DNA of 64,000 bases from Haemaphysalis longicornis (GCA_013339765.2 CM023454.1:56202826-56266825); one strand, 5' to 3'. Shown: positions 20,117 to 31,125, numbered from the stretch's first letter. Translations and numbers: made by a program. Notes: generated by a model from the sequence alone, not told the origin.

Positions 20117-20503
20117 TTGTATTGTCTACAAAAAAGATTTCTACGTGCTGTAGAGGACGTGCCTTCACATTATCACACCTACCCGTTGTTTGAAAAGTAT
20201 AATGTAATGCCTTTTGAGAAGATGTACAACTTTAGATTAACGAAAGCCTATAAACAAGAAATAAAGGGGAAACATGTATTCTTGACTGAACTTGCCAACC
20301 TTAAAAGAAATTGTCAGCCTTATAAAACGCGAAACTGCGAAATTTGGACTGTTAAAACTTGTAGAACATATGGGCGACATATGTTAGGAAACAGACTTCC
20401 GAGGCTACTAAATGCTTTATACGAATTTAACTTTCAGCTGGAAAGCAACACTTTCAATGCAATATGTTCCATTCTTGCAAATAATTACATTGACACTATA
20501 TAA
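20117..20503 (+). pseudogene. CR1-like RT thumb and C-terminal fragment
   Basis: A 128-codon frame. It opens with the LYCLQKRFLRAVEDVPSH helix of the CR1/L2 thumb region, followed by a YPLFEKYNVMPFEKMYNFRL-type stretch, and ends naturally after ANNYIDTI. Upstream bases in the same element encode YCHLVWASTS, the block that normally precedes this helix. The reading frame is clean, so this insertion is fairly young. It lacks all catalytic residues because of 5' truncation. Confidence 0.8.
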
Positions 20504-20581
20504 TATCTCGCGCATGCCTATGAGTGTCAGCTATAGAGTATATGTCGGTGTACGCTAGGCATGGCGATTTGTAACCAACTC

Positions 20582-20623
20582 ATATTTCCTTTCTTAGCAC
20601 CCTTTCCTTGCATATTTCCTTTC
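20582..20623 (+). repeat. Target duplication and 5' junction duplication of RTE copy 6
   Basis: ATATTTCCTTTC occurs at 20582-20593, 20612-20623 and again at 23517-23528. The outer pair is the target-site duplication. The extra left copy belongs to a 30-bp tandem duplication at the 5' junction. Confidence 0.85.
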
Positions 20624-23516
20624 TTAGCAGCAGAGGGTGCTAAGAATCACTGGATCCGGATAGGCCCCCAATGGAATCTGAACCTGGCAACGTTTAACGT
20701 GCGAACCTTATCTAGCGAAGCAAGTCTCGAGGTGTTTGTTCGAGGAATTAGAGGGCATTAAATGGGATGTAATAGGGCTTACCGAGGTTAGGAGGGCAGG
20801 CGAAGCCTTTACGGTGCTGAAAAATGGACACGTCTTATGTTTACCGTGGTCTAGAGGACAGAAGAGAACTGGGAGTGGGGATTTCTAGTCAATAAAAGCA
20901 TAGCTGGCAACATAGACGAATACTACAGCATTAACGAAATGGTAGCAGCTCTTGTAATTAGGCTCAATAAGAGGTACAAGCTCAAGGTGGTGCAGGGCTA
21001 CGCGCCCACATCCAGCCACGACGACCAAGTAGTGGAACGCTTCTATGAAGAATGTGGAATCGGCTATGGCTAAAGTAAAAACGCAGTATACTGTAGTTCT
21101 GGGGGACTTCAATGCTAAAGTAGGCAAGAATCAGGCTGGAGACAAGGCAGTTGGGAACTATGGTCTGGGCTGTAGAAATAGCAGGGGGGGACCTACTAGT
21201 TGAGTTTGCAGAACGGAAATAACCTACGCATAATGAATACCTTCTTCTGTAAACGGGAGAGTCGGAAGTGGACCTGGAGGAGCCCGAATGGGGAGCACAA
21301 AAATGAAATAGACTTCATAGTATGCGATAACCTGGTGTCGTGCAGGATGTGAAGTGCTCGGAAGGGTAAGGTGTAGTGACCACCGTATGGTAAGATCTCG
21401 AATTAGGCTAGAGTTGAGGAGGGACCGCAACAAGCTAGTACGAAAGAAGCCGATAATGATCAAACAGTAAGACGTAAAGTAGAAGAATTCACGATCGCGC
21501 TGCAGAACCGATATTCCGCCCTAAAGAGGGAATGCCGAGCTTACGGCACAAGAAGCCAGCGACCACCTTACACGCATTCTCACGGAGTGTGCAGTAGAAG
21601 TCGGGGGCACTATGGCTAGACAGGATACTGTAAACTTCACAGGAGACGATAAGATCTAATCAGGAAACGGCAAACCATGAGAATCTCTACCGCAGCTGAC
21701 AGAATAGAACTAGCAGAGCTCTCGAAGTTATCAATAAGCTGCAAGACAGCTGACATACGGAAGTATAATATGAGAGGATCGAATACGCTGTAAAGAACGG
21801 AGGTAGCCTGAAAGCAGTAAAGAGACGTCTTGGCGTGGGGAAAAATCAGATGTATGCACTTAAGGATAAGCAAGGCAATGTCATCACAAATAGGGATAAA
21901 ATAGTCACAGTGGCCGAGGAGTTCTATAGGGATCTGTACAGTAGCCGGGACATACAGGATAATGCCGAACGAGACAGTAGTTCAGAGGAGATAGACATCC
22001 CACCAGTAACGACCGAAGAAAGTAAGGAAGGCTTGAAAGAAATGAAAGGGGCAAAGCACCTGGTGAGGATCAGATAACAGCAGACCTCTTGAAGGATGGC
22101 GGAGAAATTGTACTTGAAAAACTGGCAAACCTGTATACGCAATGCCTAATGACCGCAATGGTACCGGAATCTTGGAAGAACGCGAACATCATCATAATCC
22201 ATAAGAAAGGCGACATGAAGGACTTTGAAAAACTACAGGCCGATCAGCTTACTGTCAGTCGTCCTACAAGGTATTTACCAAGGTAATCGCTAACCGAATC
22301 TCTGCAACCTTAGACTTCAGTCAACTAAAGAACAAGCAGGGTTCCGTAAAGCGTTATTCACAATGGACCATATTCACACGATCAATCAGGTGATAGAGAC
22401 GGTGCGACTGAGTATACTCAACCCCTTATATAGCCTTCATAGATTATGAGAAAGCATTTGACGCGGTCGAAACCCTAGCAGTCATTCAGTCATTACGGAC
22501 CAGGGGGTAGATGAAGCATTATGCAAGAATACTAGAGGATATCTATAATGGGTCTACAGCTCCATCATCCTCCATAAGGAGAGCAGTAAAATACCTATAA
22601 GGAAGGGTGTCAGACAAGGAGACACAATCTCTCCAATGTTATTCACTGCATGCTTAACAAGAAGTATTCAGAACGTTGGATTGGGAATAGGTGGGAGGTA
22701 AGGTTAATGGAGAATACTTCAGTAAACCTCAGATTGCTGAGACGTTGCCGTGCTAAGTAACTCGGGGACGAATTGCAAGCATGCTTTCCGCACTGGGGCG
22801 AACAGAGTAGAACCGTGGGCCTGAAAATTAATATGCAGAAAACTAAAGTAATGATCAATAACCTCGGGACAGCACAGCAGTTTGAGATAGATGGCGAGGG
22901 CAGTGGAAGTGGGTAAGCGAATATATATACTTAGGCCAAGTTGTGACCCCAGATCCCAACCAATGAGGCAGAGATAATTAGAAGGATCAGAATGGGGTGG
23001 GGTGCATATGGCAGACATTATCAGATAATGAATAGCAGCCTACCATTGTCGTTGAAGAGAAAGTGTATGACAGCTGCATCTTACCGGTACTCACCTACGG
23101 GGCAGAAACTTGGAGGCTCACTAAGAGGGTTCAACTTAAATTGAGAACGACTCAGCGGGCAATGGAGCGGAAAATGATAGGTGTAACATTAAGGGACAAG
23201 AAGAGAGCGGAGTGGGTCAGGGAGCAAACTGGTGTTAAAGACATATTAGTAGAAATTAAGAAGAAGAAATGGACTTGGGCAGGGCATGTAATGCGAAGGC
23301 AAGATAGCCGCTGGTCATTAAGGGTAACAGAGTGGATCCCTAGAGAAGGCAAGCGCTGCAGGGGGCGGCAGAAAGTTAGATGGGCAGATGAGATCAAGAA
23401 GTTTGCGGGGATAAACTGGTCACAGTTGGCACAGGACCGAGGTAATTGGAGAATAATGGGAGAGGCCTTTGCCCTGCAGTGGGCGTAGACAGGCTGGATG
23501 ATGATGATGGATGATG
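20624..23516 (+). mobile_element. RTE-clade LINE, copy 6, nearly complete
   Basis: Starts inside the 5' UTR (CAGCAGAGGGTGCTAAG), so it lacks the tRNA-like head. EN pieces include FNVRTLSSEASLEVFVRGIRG (20690-20755), VVQGYAPTSSHDDQVVE (about 20985-21040) and LGDFNAKVG (about 21095-21125). RT pieces include ITADLLKDGGEIVLEKLANL (22075-22135), then VPESWKNANIIIIHKKGDMK. The C-terminal frame and an ATG-triplet tail follow. Frameshifts and stops are scattered throughout. It sits in the 3' UTR of CR1-like LINE C with a 12-bp target duplication. Confidence 0.9.
23063..23488 (+). pseudogene. RTE C-terminal domain, intact frame
   Basis: 141 codons, the longest clean RTE C-terminal frame here. It contains ILPVLTYGAETWRLTKR, RTTQRAMERKMIGVTLRDKK, REQTGVKDILVEIKKKKW, WAGHVMRRQDSRWS and VTEWIPREGKRCRGRQK. 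It ends at the genuine stop just before the ATG-triplet tail. This conserved region after RT is typical of RTE proteins; its function is not established. It served as the reference for recognising the other copies. Confidence 0.85.
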
Positions 23517-24029
23517 ATATTTCCTTTCGGTCGTGTATTGAATGATTTGTGCAATTATATATCTATAGTGTACTCCATATAAATTACAAAGTTTGTTAAT
23601 CTGTATGCATGTATTATGAAGGTAATCTATATGTATTGAGCTATTTAGTACATCCGTTGGTGTACATTTTCTTTTGTGTATGGTTTGTACGCAAGACGTG
23701 GTTATTTGTAGTGGGCTCACATTTTCCTTCGGGTCCTGTATTAAGTGATTTATCTGTTTCAGTACATATTTTTTTTCGTTTTTCCTTCTCTTGTTGTTGT
23801 TGTTATTGTTGTTGTCTGTTTTTTTTTTTTCAATGGCGCAATGGATGCCATGTTTCTAAGCGGTTTTTTTTTATGTACTGAGAACACCGTTGTACGCTGG
23901 TGCCAAAACGGGGGCCCGCAGCTCCGTCAAGCTGTCCTTGAGATGGCTTTTTCTGCCGGCCTCCGGCATTGTGTACTATGTACATGATGTCAATAAAGTT
24001 CACTGTTCACTGTTCACTGTTCAAAGAAG

Positions 24030-24821
24030 GTTAGTTAGGTTCTAATGTACGTTTGACGGTGGGTAGGTGCTAAGCTAGGTAGGTAGGTAGGTTAGGTAGT
24101 TAGCTAAGGCGTTTAGGTAAGTTGATTGGTATTAAGGTAGGTAGGCAGGTAGCAGGATAGGTAGATAGGTAGGTAGGCAGGTGTGTAGCCATTAAGGCAG
24201 CTAGACCAGTATGTAGGTAGGCATATCTGAAGTAGTTACTTTGGTAGGTACGCAGGTACTAGGTAGGCAGGCAGGCCGTCCGGCGGGTTAACAGGTACGA
24301 AAGCGGGTAGATAGGAAGGTGGGTAGACAGGTAGGTGTGTAGGTAGGCAGGTACGTAGTTACTTAGATAGGTAGGTTGTTAGGATTGATAGGTAGGTAGA
24401 TAGGAGGTTAGGTGGGTAGGATGGTAAGCGGGTAGGCCATCAGGCAGGTAGGTATGTAGACAGGTAGGCATGAAGTAGGTACTGGGGTAGGTTGGTAGGT
24501 AGGTAGGTAGGTCGGGACCTAGGTATATAGGCCGGGAGGCAGGGAGGCAGGCAAACAGGCATGCCGGTAGGCACGCAAGCAGGCTCAGGTAGGCAAGGTG
24601 GCAAACAAGCAGGCAGGTAGGTATGTAGGTGGGCAGGTAGGTAGGTGGGTTAGGCTGGTAGGTGCTAGTTGGGCTGGTAGGTTGCCAGGCAAGCAGGCGG
24701 GCAGGCATGCCAGTAGGTAGGTAGGTAGGTAGGGTAGATAGGTGGGAAGATAAGAAGGTAGGTAGGTAAGTAGGTGGGTAGGTAGGTAGAGATGTTAGTT
24801 ACGTAGGTAGGTGGGCAGGTG
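24030..24821 (+). repeat. (TAGG)n satellite block 8
   Basis: GTAG array between the terminal repeats of CR1-like LINE C and the 3' end of CR1-like LINE A. Confidence 0.95.
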
Positions 24822-25079
24822 AGAAGAATGTATGCTTTATTCCAAAAAATCATAACCAAACTCTGAATGACGCATCTGGGTCCTTAGCGGACAAGGCAAG
24901 TCGGACACATTACAAAATGGTGTTTGTGCGTAATCCCTTCAGGATAGCTCAGATAACAAACAATAATAATAGCAGGATAGCTTAGATTACGAACAAATAT
25001 TACTCTATGTGTTAGAAGAAGTATAACACTTGGAAAAAAGGTATTCCCTTAACGATAGTCCAAATTTGGCAGACACTTA

Positions 25080-25595
25080 TTACCCAAAGGTAACTGGTTC
25101 CATATCTTGGACCAGATAAATGATATTAGTCGACGACATATACATTACACACATTTGAGATATTGAGGTAAATATGGCACGCATGTCGTGTATCCCGCAA
25201 AGGCAATAAAAAACTGAAGACGGGTAACGTGTATTCAGAGTCAGAACTCTGTTAACGAGAAGGGCAGTTTTGTAGTCACGAACTAGGTTGAAAGGAATTA
25301 TGCTAAGTTCTTCAAAAATTGGTGCGGAGGGTGAAATCCTTGAAGCTGATGCCATGATTGTTAAGGCTCTTTTTTGAAGAATGTTTATGTTTACTACATA
25401 TGATGCTTAAGTGAATCCCCATGACTCTATACAATACGTTAAGTGACAAAGAAAAACACTAAAATAGATTACACGTAAGTTTTTTTTATAGAAATTTTTT
25501 CTTGCATTATTCAGCGGGTAACATCCGTAAGCTAGCTTCCGACTCAATTCTATGTGTGGTGCCAATTGAAGTGAAGTATCCAGACTTATTCCCAA
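25080..25595 (-). pseudogene. CR1-like A RT thumb and C-terminus
   Basis: Minus-strand frames show GISLDTSLQLAPHIELSRK and then LTYCIESWGFT (about 25400-25590), followed by a C-terminal stretch RISPSAPIFEELSIIPFN (about 25300-25355). These are the thumb blocks that follow the catalytic domain in CR1-like RTs. Stops separate the pieces. Confidence 0.7.
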
Positions 25596-25623
25596 ATTTT
25601 GTACTGGTCAGCCTGGTCGATTT

Positions 25624-26232
25624 TTATCCATCCAATTTTGAAGGAACACTTTTTCGGCCCTTTTTTGCGGTTAGAGGAGAACAAAAGAACTTCTTTTTAA
25701 TATTTAACAAGAGCTTGTTCGCATTGAATCTCTTTAGTGTATTCTGTAGTTCCTTATTTCCAAGTGATCTAATTTCAGTAAGTGACGGATGTGTATTTTT
25801 GAGAGCGGTATCGGCTGCATATAAGACGGCTTGCACTCTATACAGGCAGCTATGGTAATTATTAATGAAGAAGGAACACAGTTTTGGTCCCAAAACAGAG
25901 CCCTGTGGTACTCCGTGGGTTACTTGTTTCACTGACGATTTCTTTAGAGCTATCAGGACAAATTGTTGGTGATTAGTTATATAGATTCTGAAAACTTTTA
26001 TGGCTGGCCCTCTAAACCCATAGCTTTCTAACTTAGTATGGAGAATTTTATGATTTACAAAGTCAAATGCTTTTTTTACATATAAAAATATGCCAAAAGC
26101 GAATTGATTATTGTTAAGCGCATTGTAAATTACTTCTGTGACTGAGCGCACAGCCGTTACTGTAGAATAATTTTTGCGAAACCCGTGTTGATTTTGGCTC
26201 AAAATATTATATTTTTTAAGATAACTGATCAT
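25624..26232 (-). pseudogene. CR1-like A RT catalytic domain
   Basis: A 202-codon minus-strand ORF. It carries LSQNQHGFRKNYSTVTAV near the start, the first palm motif YVKKAFDFVNH, VTHGVPQGSVLGP in the middle, and YAADTAL in place of the catalytic YADDT. The first Asp of the pair has become Ala and a catalytic Asp in the first motif is Lys. It is therefore inactive even where the frame is open. The next upstream frame (26268-26489) holds the GNKAVGLDEI and TGRVTPIFKADD blocks. Confidence 0.85.
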
Positions 26233-26899
26233 TCTCTTAGCAATTATTTTTCACACAGGATGTTTACTTAAGAGAATATTGTTATGAGAGGGTAATTTGT
26301 GATGTTATTCGGGTCATCTGCTTTGAATATTGGTGTTACCCTCCCAGTTTTAAGTGCTTTCGTGTAAATTGCTGTTATAAATGATTGGTTAAAAATTCTT
26401 TTTAAAGGATTGCATAATATTATATAAATGTTCTCTTTTATTACATGCACTATAATTTCATCAAGACCAACTGCTTTATTTCCTGGCATCTGTTATGTTA
26501 TTTGTATAATTTCCTCCACTGAAATTTCTTCTAAAGCAAAACTATTTCGAATTGGAGCGTGCAAAATCGGGTTATGCTCTTTATTATTATTCGATGAAAA
26601 TTAGTTGCCGAAATTGTAGAAAAATTGAACAATTCAAGTAGACGTGAAGTGTCAAAGCCTTGAATATCGGAATAGGGCAATTTATTACAAGGTTGCTACT
26701 TTTTCGTGATAGAGTTAATTATTCGCCGGATATCTTTCGAGCTCCCGTTTTCGTTTTGAATGAGGTTACTACAGTATTATTTTTACGCTTGCGTATAAGC
26801 GCAAGTGACAAGTTGCACGCACTCCTGTACTGCTCTTTGCAATAAGCGTTAATCTCGTGTTGCTTCATTTTGTACACCGGTGTTCCTTGTTCCTGATAA

Positions 26900-27334
26900 C
26901 TTTTAGAATAGATTCGGTCAGCCAGGGACAGATTGAATTTGTTAAGTACTCTGCTCTTCGAGTAGTGAATTGCATCGTTACGCAGCTTGATTCAAACATT
27001 ACGAAAAACTATTTATAAACCTTGTGGACATGGCTATCGTAAGTTGCGGTGAAGTCTTTTTCCTGTAGGTGCTGTTTCAGTTTTGCGTAGTCTCACCTCC
27101 GCAAACTAGGTCCTCTATTTTTTGTAGATTGCCTAAGATCAATGTTCACCGTTATATGAATACGGACGTGGTCAGTTACATTTTCTTGTATCATATCAGC
27201 ATCAACTTTTTCAAGTAATAGGTTAGAGATGATATGACCTATACTGGATGAGGACGTTTGCGCAACGCTTGTGGGGCTTCAAATGTGCTTATTACAGTTT
27301 GGGTCTGGGCTAGTTGGTAGCGGTATTCCATGAT
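26900..27334 (-). pseudogene. CR1-like A endonuclease C-terminal half and linker
   Basis: Broken minus-strand frames show SIGHIISNLLLEKV, then QENVTDHVRIHI (the DH of the SDHxPI-type motif), then a linker with LTESILKVIRN. The first half of EN lies at 29438-29990. The two halves meet across the composite Penelope insertion. Confidence 0.65.
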
Positions 27335-27548
27335 TTCGTGTAGCGTCAACAAAATGACAAGGACAAAAGGGGCGACGGGTACAAGCGCTAACTTCCAACT
27401 GAGTTTTTTGAAAAAATTTGTGACTTTAAAAACACTTATCAAAGGAAACAAAAAGAGGAAAGAACAGAAAAAACAGAAAAAAAAAGCTCATGACAAAATT
27501 TGCACACAAATATAATTTGCAAAAAACACTGTGACGTCGAGAAAAAGG

Positions 27549-27749
27549 CAGCAGGAGGCATTAAACAAGGTGGCACCCACACCCGTCCCTCAGATAGCCA
27601 ATCTCCTTATCGGATAAGGCCACGGATGGCGCGGACAGGCAACGATCCCCCAGGCGTGCTATTTCGGCAGCCTCGATTATTTCTCTTGTCTTTTGGTTGG
27701 CGTAACGAGCGTAACGAAGAAACGACTTGCTGTGATTCCCTACTTTCAC
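27549..27749 (-). pseudogene. Penelope-like C-terminal fragment, inverted copy
   Basis: The minus-strand frame reads NQKTREIIEAAEIARLGD, then CLSAPSVALSDKEIGYLRDG and stop. This is the end of the Penelope-like GIY-YIG endonuclease region. It is the mirror copy of the + strand frame at 28094-28225. Confidence 0.8.
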
Positions 27750-28225
27750 GACCTGTCACATAGGCTGAAGAAGATTGGTGCGAAGGCCAAGGTAAATGTT
27801 GTGTTTTCCACCCCAACGAAATTGTTTAGCCTTTCCCACATAAATGATGGCGCAGCTCCCTGGCAGCCAATGTGTGACAAGAACCACAAAAAGCACTTCG
27901 TTCCATGCCCGAGAAACGTTGTGTACGCGATTCCTTGAAGTGCCATAAAGTATTTGTCGGCCAGACAGCTCGGTGCCTGATGTATGGACTGCGTGAGCAT
28001 GATTACAATGTTAATAAGGTTGTCAAGGGCCACTTGGGCATTCATTGCAACGATTGTGGTTGCACGCGTTTCTTCGACACTTCTGCCGTCTTCGCTCGTC
28101 ACGCCAACCAAAAGACAAGAGAAATAATCGAGGCTGCCGAAATAGCACGCCTGGGGGATCGTGCGTGTCCGCACCATCCGTGGCCTTACCCGGTAAGGAG
28201 ATTGGCTATCTGAGGGAGGGGGGAG
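27725..28225 (+). pseudogene. Penelope-like RT end and GIY-YIG endonuclease
   Basis: The + strand frames start with AVIPYFHDLSHRLKKIG, followed by VNVVFSTPTKL, the end of RT. The linker and VVYAIP follow. After a frameshift, LKCHKVFVGQTARCLMYGLREH carries the GIY-YIG-type core. GHLGIHCNDCGC with clustered Cys/His, then REIIEAAEIARLGD, close the domain. This nuclease is the hallmark of Penelope-like elements and makes the target nick. The GIY-like and YIG-like parts sit in different frames, and RT upstream is truncated. Confidence 0.85.
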
Positions 28226-28268
28226 GTTGCCACCTTAGTTATTGCCACGTGCTGCCTTTTTCTCGACG

Positions 28269-29240
28269 TTTGAATGTTTGAATGTTTGTTTTATTTCAGA
28301 CAACCGAAAAAAAGTTACACGGGAGATGTTACCGAGTAAACATCGCAATGACATAAAAACATCACAGAAGTGGTTGTCTTCGGGGATGCCGAAAAGGCAA
28401 ACGAATTACCTGACAAAGCGACATCCCCCGCCCCCCCCTCCCTCTCCCCCCCTACACACCACTCAGCAGCAACGTGACAAAGTACAAAATTTTCGAGCTC
28501 AGAAAACATAATACAGAAAACAAACTCATTTGATACAAAGTTTACATAACACAAGTAAAGGTAGAATTTGTATTACTTAAGAATTGGCATTGCAAGTATA
28601 AACAAGATCACAAAGTAGAAATACAGAGCGATATTCAACGGTAATATTACGCCTATCTATATCATAGCTTGTTCACTGTAGCCCAGCAAATACACATCAA
28701 CTTTCTTGAAAGATTGTACAGAAAGAGAAGACTGTATCAATGTAAAATAACAGGGTGTTCGTTCAAAAAGTCGGGAATTGTGTAGGTTGTCTTTGCGACC
28801 CATAGTAGTGCGGATTCTTTCTTTGTTGTAGCTCGCATGCCGTAGATTGTATTCGTGGTTCTTCGATACGTATTGTTCCAGGAAGGCATCAGAATTATTT
28901 TTGAACTGTTGATAAATGAACAAGCCATTTTTTGTTTATGCTGTTTTGAATAGTCAGTATGCTATCTTGTAGAAGAGTGGGGCAGCCTGGGTTCTGGGTG
29001 ATTCATTTTCTATCAAGCGTACTACTTTCTTTTGGAGTACTAGAAGATTATCTAAATTTACTTTGCCAGTTGTTCCCCACACAAGCGAGCAATAACTGAG
29101 GCGAGAGTGTATTAACGCGAAATACAGCTGCTTTTCAACCACGTGGGCAGAAGCTGATTCAGTTTATAGATGACGCCAACAGAGCGTGACACATCGGTTC
29201 GAATTCTATTTATATGAGCTGACCAATTTAAATTTTCATG
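28269..29240 (-). mobile_element. CR1-like LINE B, 5'-truncated fragment
   Basis: Minus-strand fragment. Its 3' end has tandem CATTCAAA-type 8-mers (TTTGAATG at 28269-28276 and 28277-28284 on the + strand), preceded by AATAAA-like sequence. The coding part is RT thumb: HINRIRTDVSRSVGVIYKLN (about 29150-29210), then LYFALIHSRLSYCSLVWGTT (about 29070-29130). VLQKKVVRLIEN and a C-terminal frame (28657-28923) follow. It sits in the 3' UTR of the + strand Penelope-like copy. It is the third level of nesting. Confidence 0.8.
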
Positions 29241-29437
29241 AAAACAGTGTTTTGTGCGTATTATATTTGTGTGCAAATTTTCTCATGACCTGTTGTTTTC
29301 TGTTTTTTCTGTTCATTCCTGTGTTCGTTTCTTTTGATAAGTGTATTGAAATTCACGCATTTTTTTCAATAAACTGGAAGTAAGCGCTTGTACCCGTCGC
29401 CCCCTTCGTCCTTGTCGTTTTGCTGGCGCTACACGAA

Positions 29438-29990
29438 GTCTTGAAATGTGGTTGTGAAAGCCATAAGAAAGGAGTAATTGCTGATACCTGGTGTTGTGGT
29501 TGTCATTAGTGTTTATATTGAAATCACCACAGATAATTACTTTGCTATGCGTATTCGTAAGATATTGTATTATGTCCTCCAGTATTTCCAAAAATACCGG
29601 TATTCTGGAATCAGGTGGCATGTATACTACCCCGATTGTGAGGTTATTTTGAAGTTCCACATGCTGCATGTAATTTCACCTTAACGTGTTCTTGTTAGCA
29701 GTTCTATCTTCTCATATTCTACCGAAGACGAAACGTCCAATGCCACTCCCCCACCTCTCGGACCGGATTCCCTTTAACAGGAAACAAATTTGTAGTTTGT
29801 CATGTTTAGAAACTCATCCTTTCCTAGCAAAGTCTCTGGCAAAGCAGTATTGTTGTATTGAACTTTTGTTACTGATAATAACGCCAGTAATTTATGGAAC
29901 GTTTTGTTGATACACGTAATATTACTGTGAACAAAGTTCAGAGCTTATGTTCCTGGACTGTTCTTTGCAGGTGTAAAGGCATTGGTCAGG
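29438..29990 (-). pseudogene. CR1-like A endonuclease N-terminal half
   Basis: The minus-strand frame at about 29445-29669 reads NNLTIGVVYMPPDSRIPVFL and VIICGDFNINTND, the YxPP and GDFN blocks of the apurinic-type EN of CR1-like LINEs. It ends at YGFHNHI, where the Penelope-like insertion begins. Upstream broken frames carry the EN start and a GGVAL-type block (about 29740). Confidence 0.75.
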
Positions 29991-30056
29991 TTAGTACGAG
30001 TTGGGTAAGGCTTCGAGTTGCTGCGACACGATGTTTACACGATCTTAGAGAGGTCA

Positions 30057-30745
30057 TCAGTGCTGGCTATGTGAATTGTGTTTGAGTTTTCTGTCCTTCG
30101 CCCCAAGATCTTCGACGGTGATAACCACACAAACCGCCAATTTTTCTCTTTCTTTTTTGCAACAGCATTCCGAGAAGTGCCTTGTACTAGGGGAACATGT
30201 GTTCGTTAATGAACACTGGGTGAGTTTCGCTGAAGCCAATGTCATTCGCTGCAAGCCTCTGCCTTTGGCGTCTTGCCGGACCCTGTCTCTTGCTCCTCGG
30301 GACACGAACCTCACAATGCTGTTACTACTCTCTTTGCTCTTCGTTGGCACCCTAAGCACGTCAACAAGTTTTTTTCCAGCAATTTCAACCTTTTCAGCAA
30401 TTTTCTGCACAACTTCCACGAGTGACTCGTCTCTCTCTTCCGGGACTCCCTTAATTATATGTGGTTTTTTCTGCTCTATTGCTCTACGATTTTGTTTCAT
30501 ACGCAAGCCAGTGACTCGGCCAACTGCTCCTTTTCGAACTTCAAGGCGGCTTGTTTCTTATCTAATGCGGCTAGCTCAATCTTTGTCGTTGGAAGCTCTT
30601 CAAAAGTTTTATTCATGTATCCCGTGCTTGCCTTCATCTCCTCTACTTCTTTGTTTAGGCTTTTATTCATATCTGTAACAATTTTGTGCAGTTCTTTGAT
30701 CGATGCTGGTGGTTTGTTCACCATATTGAACAGCGAGCGATCCAA
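30057..30745 (-). pseudogene. CR1-like A ORF1 (coiled coil plus RNA-binding-like domain)
   Basis: Two overlapping minus-strand frames. The upstream one (30497-30745) is a heptad-like, Lys/Glu-rich coiled coil: TDMNKSLNKEVEEMKAST, then KKQAALKFEKEQLAES. The next (30057-30506) reads IIKGVPEERDESLVEVVQKI, then VDVLRVPTKS and IVRFVSRGARDRV. This resembles the L1-type ORF1 RNA-binding fold used by many two-ORF LINEs. A VFINEH-type block follows in another frame. The protein would coat element RNA. Confidence 0.7.
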
Positions 30746-30782
30746 GCTTCTGGAAAAACAGTTCTAGAAGACTGAAAGAAAT

Positions 30783-31110
30783 TAACAACCTGCAAAATGC
30801 GTCGAATTACTCATTGCTCTGAAGCGTTCCGGCTGGGATCCCTCGCTGTTCTGGTGAGTGGCGGCTATCTCCAGCCCAAATTATGTCCCCCGTGAGGTGA
30901 CTTTCTGCGACGGCGCGTAGGCGGTGACACCGCGAAGTGGGCACCGACTATCAGCTCGTTCCGTCCACGCTGTAGGTTTCCTCGTGGGCAAGCGGTAGGC
31001 TGAAGACCGTCCGTGACCACGTGACGTCAGCGGAGTACGATGGGATTCAAACTGCAAAATGCGTCGATTGCTCCGAAGCGTTCCGGCTGGTATCGCTTGC
31101 TGTTCTCGCG
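30783..31110 (-). promoter_or_regulatory. CR1-like A 5' UTR with a repeated unit and CRE/E-box
   Basis: A block of about 65 bp around TGCAAAATGCGTCGA occurs at about 30790-30855 and again at 31050-31110, some 260 bp apart. This suggests two promoter-type monomers at the LINE 5' end. Between them at about 31019-31036 is CACGTGACGTCA, in which an E-box overlaps a palindromic CRE. Promoter activity is inference. Confidence 0.55.
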
Positions 31111-31125
31111 CCTCAGATCGCTCGC

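Larger units (their letters stand above)
20050..24024 (+). mobile_element. CR1-like LINE C, 5'-truncated, split by RTE copy 6
   Basis: The element's RT C-terminus (20050-20503) and 3' UTR are on the + strand. The UTR is interrupted at 20624-23516 by an RTE copy and continues 23529-24024. It has an AATAAA at about 23994 and ends in about three tandem GTTCACT units (24000-24023), the short terminal repeats known for CR1/L2-type LINEs. Both outer sides are satellite. Confidence 0.85.
27335..29437 (+). mobile_element. Penelope-like element, head-to-head double copy with nested CR1-like B
   Basis: The outer ends are inverted repeats of about 200 bp starting TTCGTGTAGCG. They are the 3' UTR of a Penelope-like element in both orientations. 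Inside, 27549-27749 encodes its C-terminus on the minus strand and 27725-28225 encodes it on the + strand, joined head to head near 27722. The + copy's 3' UTR is interrupted at 28269-29240 by a CR1-like fragment and then completes to 29437. Inverted partial copies are a known habit of Penelope-like elements. The whole composite interrupts the EN of CR1-like LINE A. Confidence 0.8.
24822..31125 (-). mobile_element. CR1-like LINE A, near full-length, carrying a nested Penelope-like element
   Basis: The minus-strand element is flanked by satellite on both sides. From its 5' end it has two 5' UTR repeat units (31110-30783), ORF1 (30745-30057) and EN (about 29990-29438, resuming at 27334-26900). 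A linker, RT (about 26530-25400) and a 3' region with AATAAA at about 24838 follow. The EN is split by a composite insertion at 27335-29437. Many stops and frameshifts are present. Two-ORF organisation without RNase H fits the CR1/L2 group. Confidence 0.85.

Noticed and set aside
23745..23987. Val/Phe-rich ORF resembling a membrane protein
   Set aside because: It translates T-rich and TTG-repeat tracts in the 3' UTR of CR1-like LINE C.
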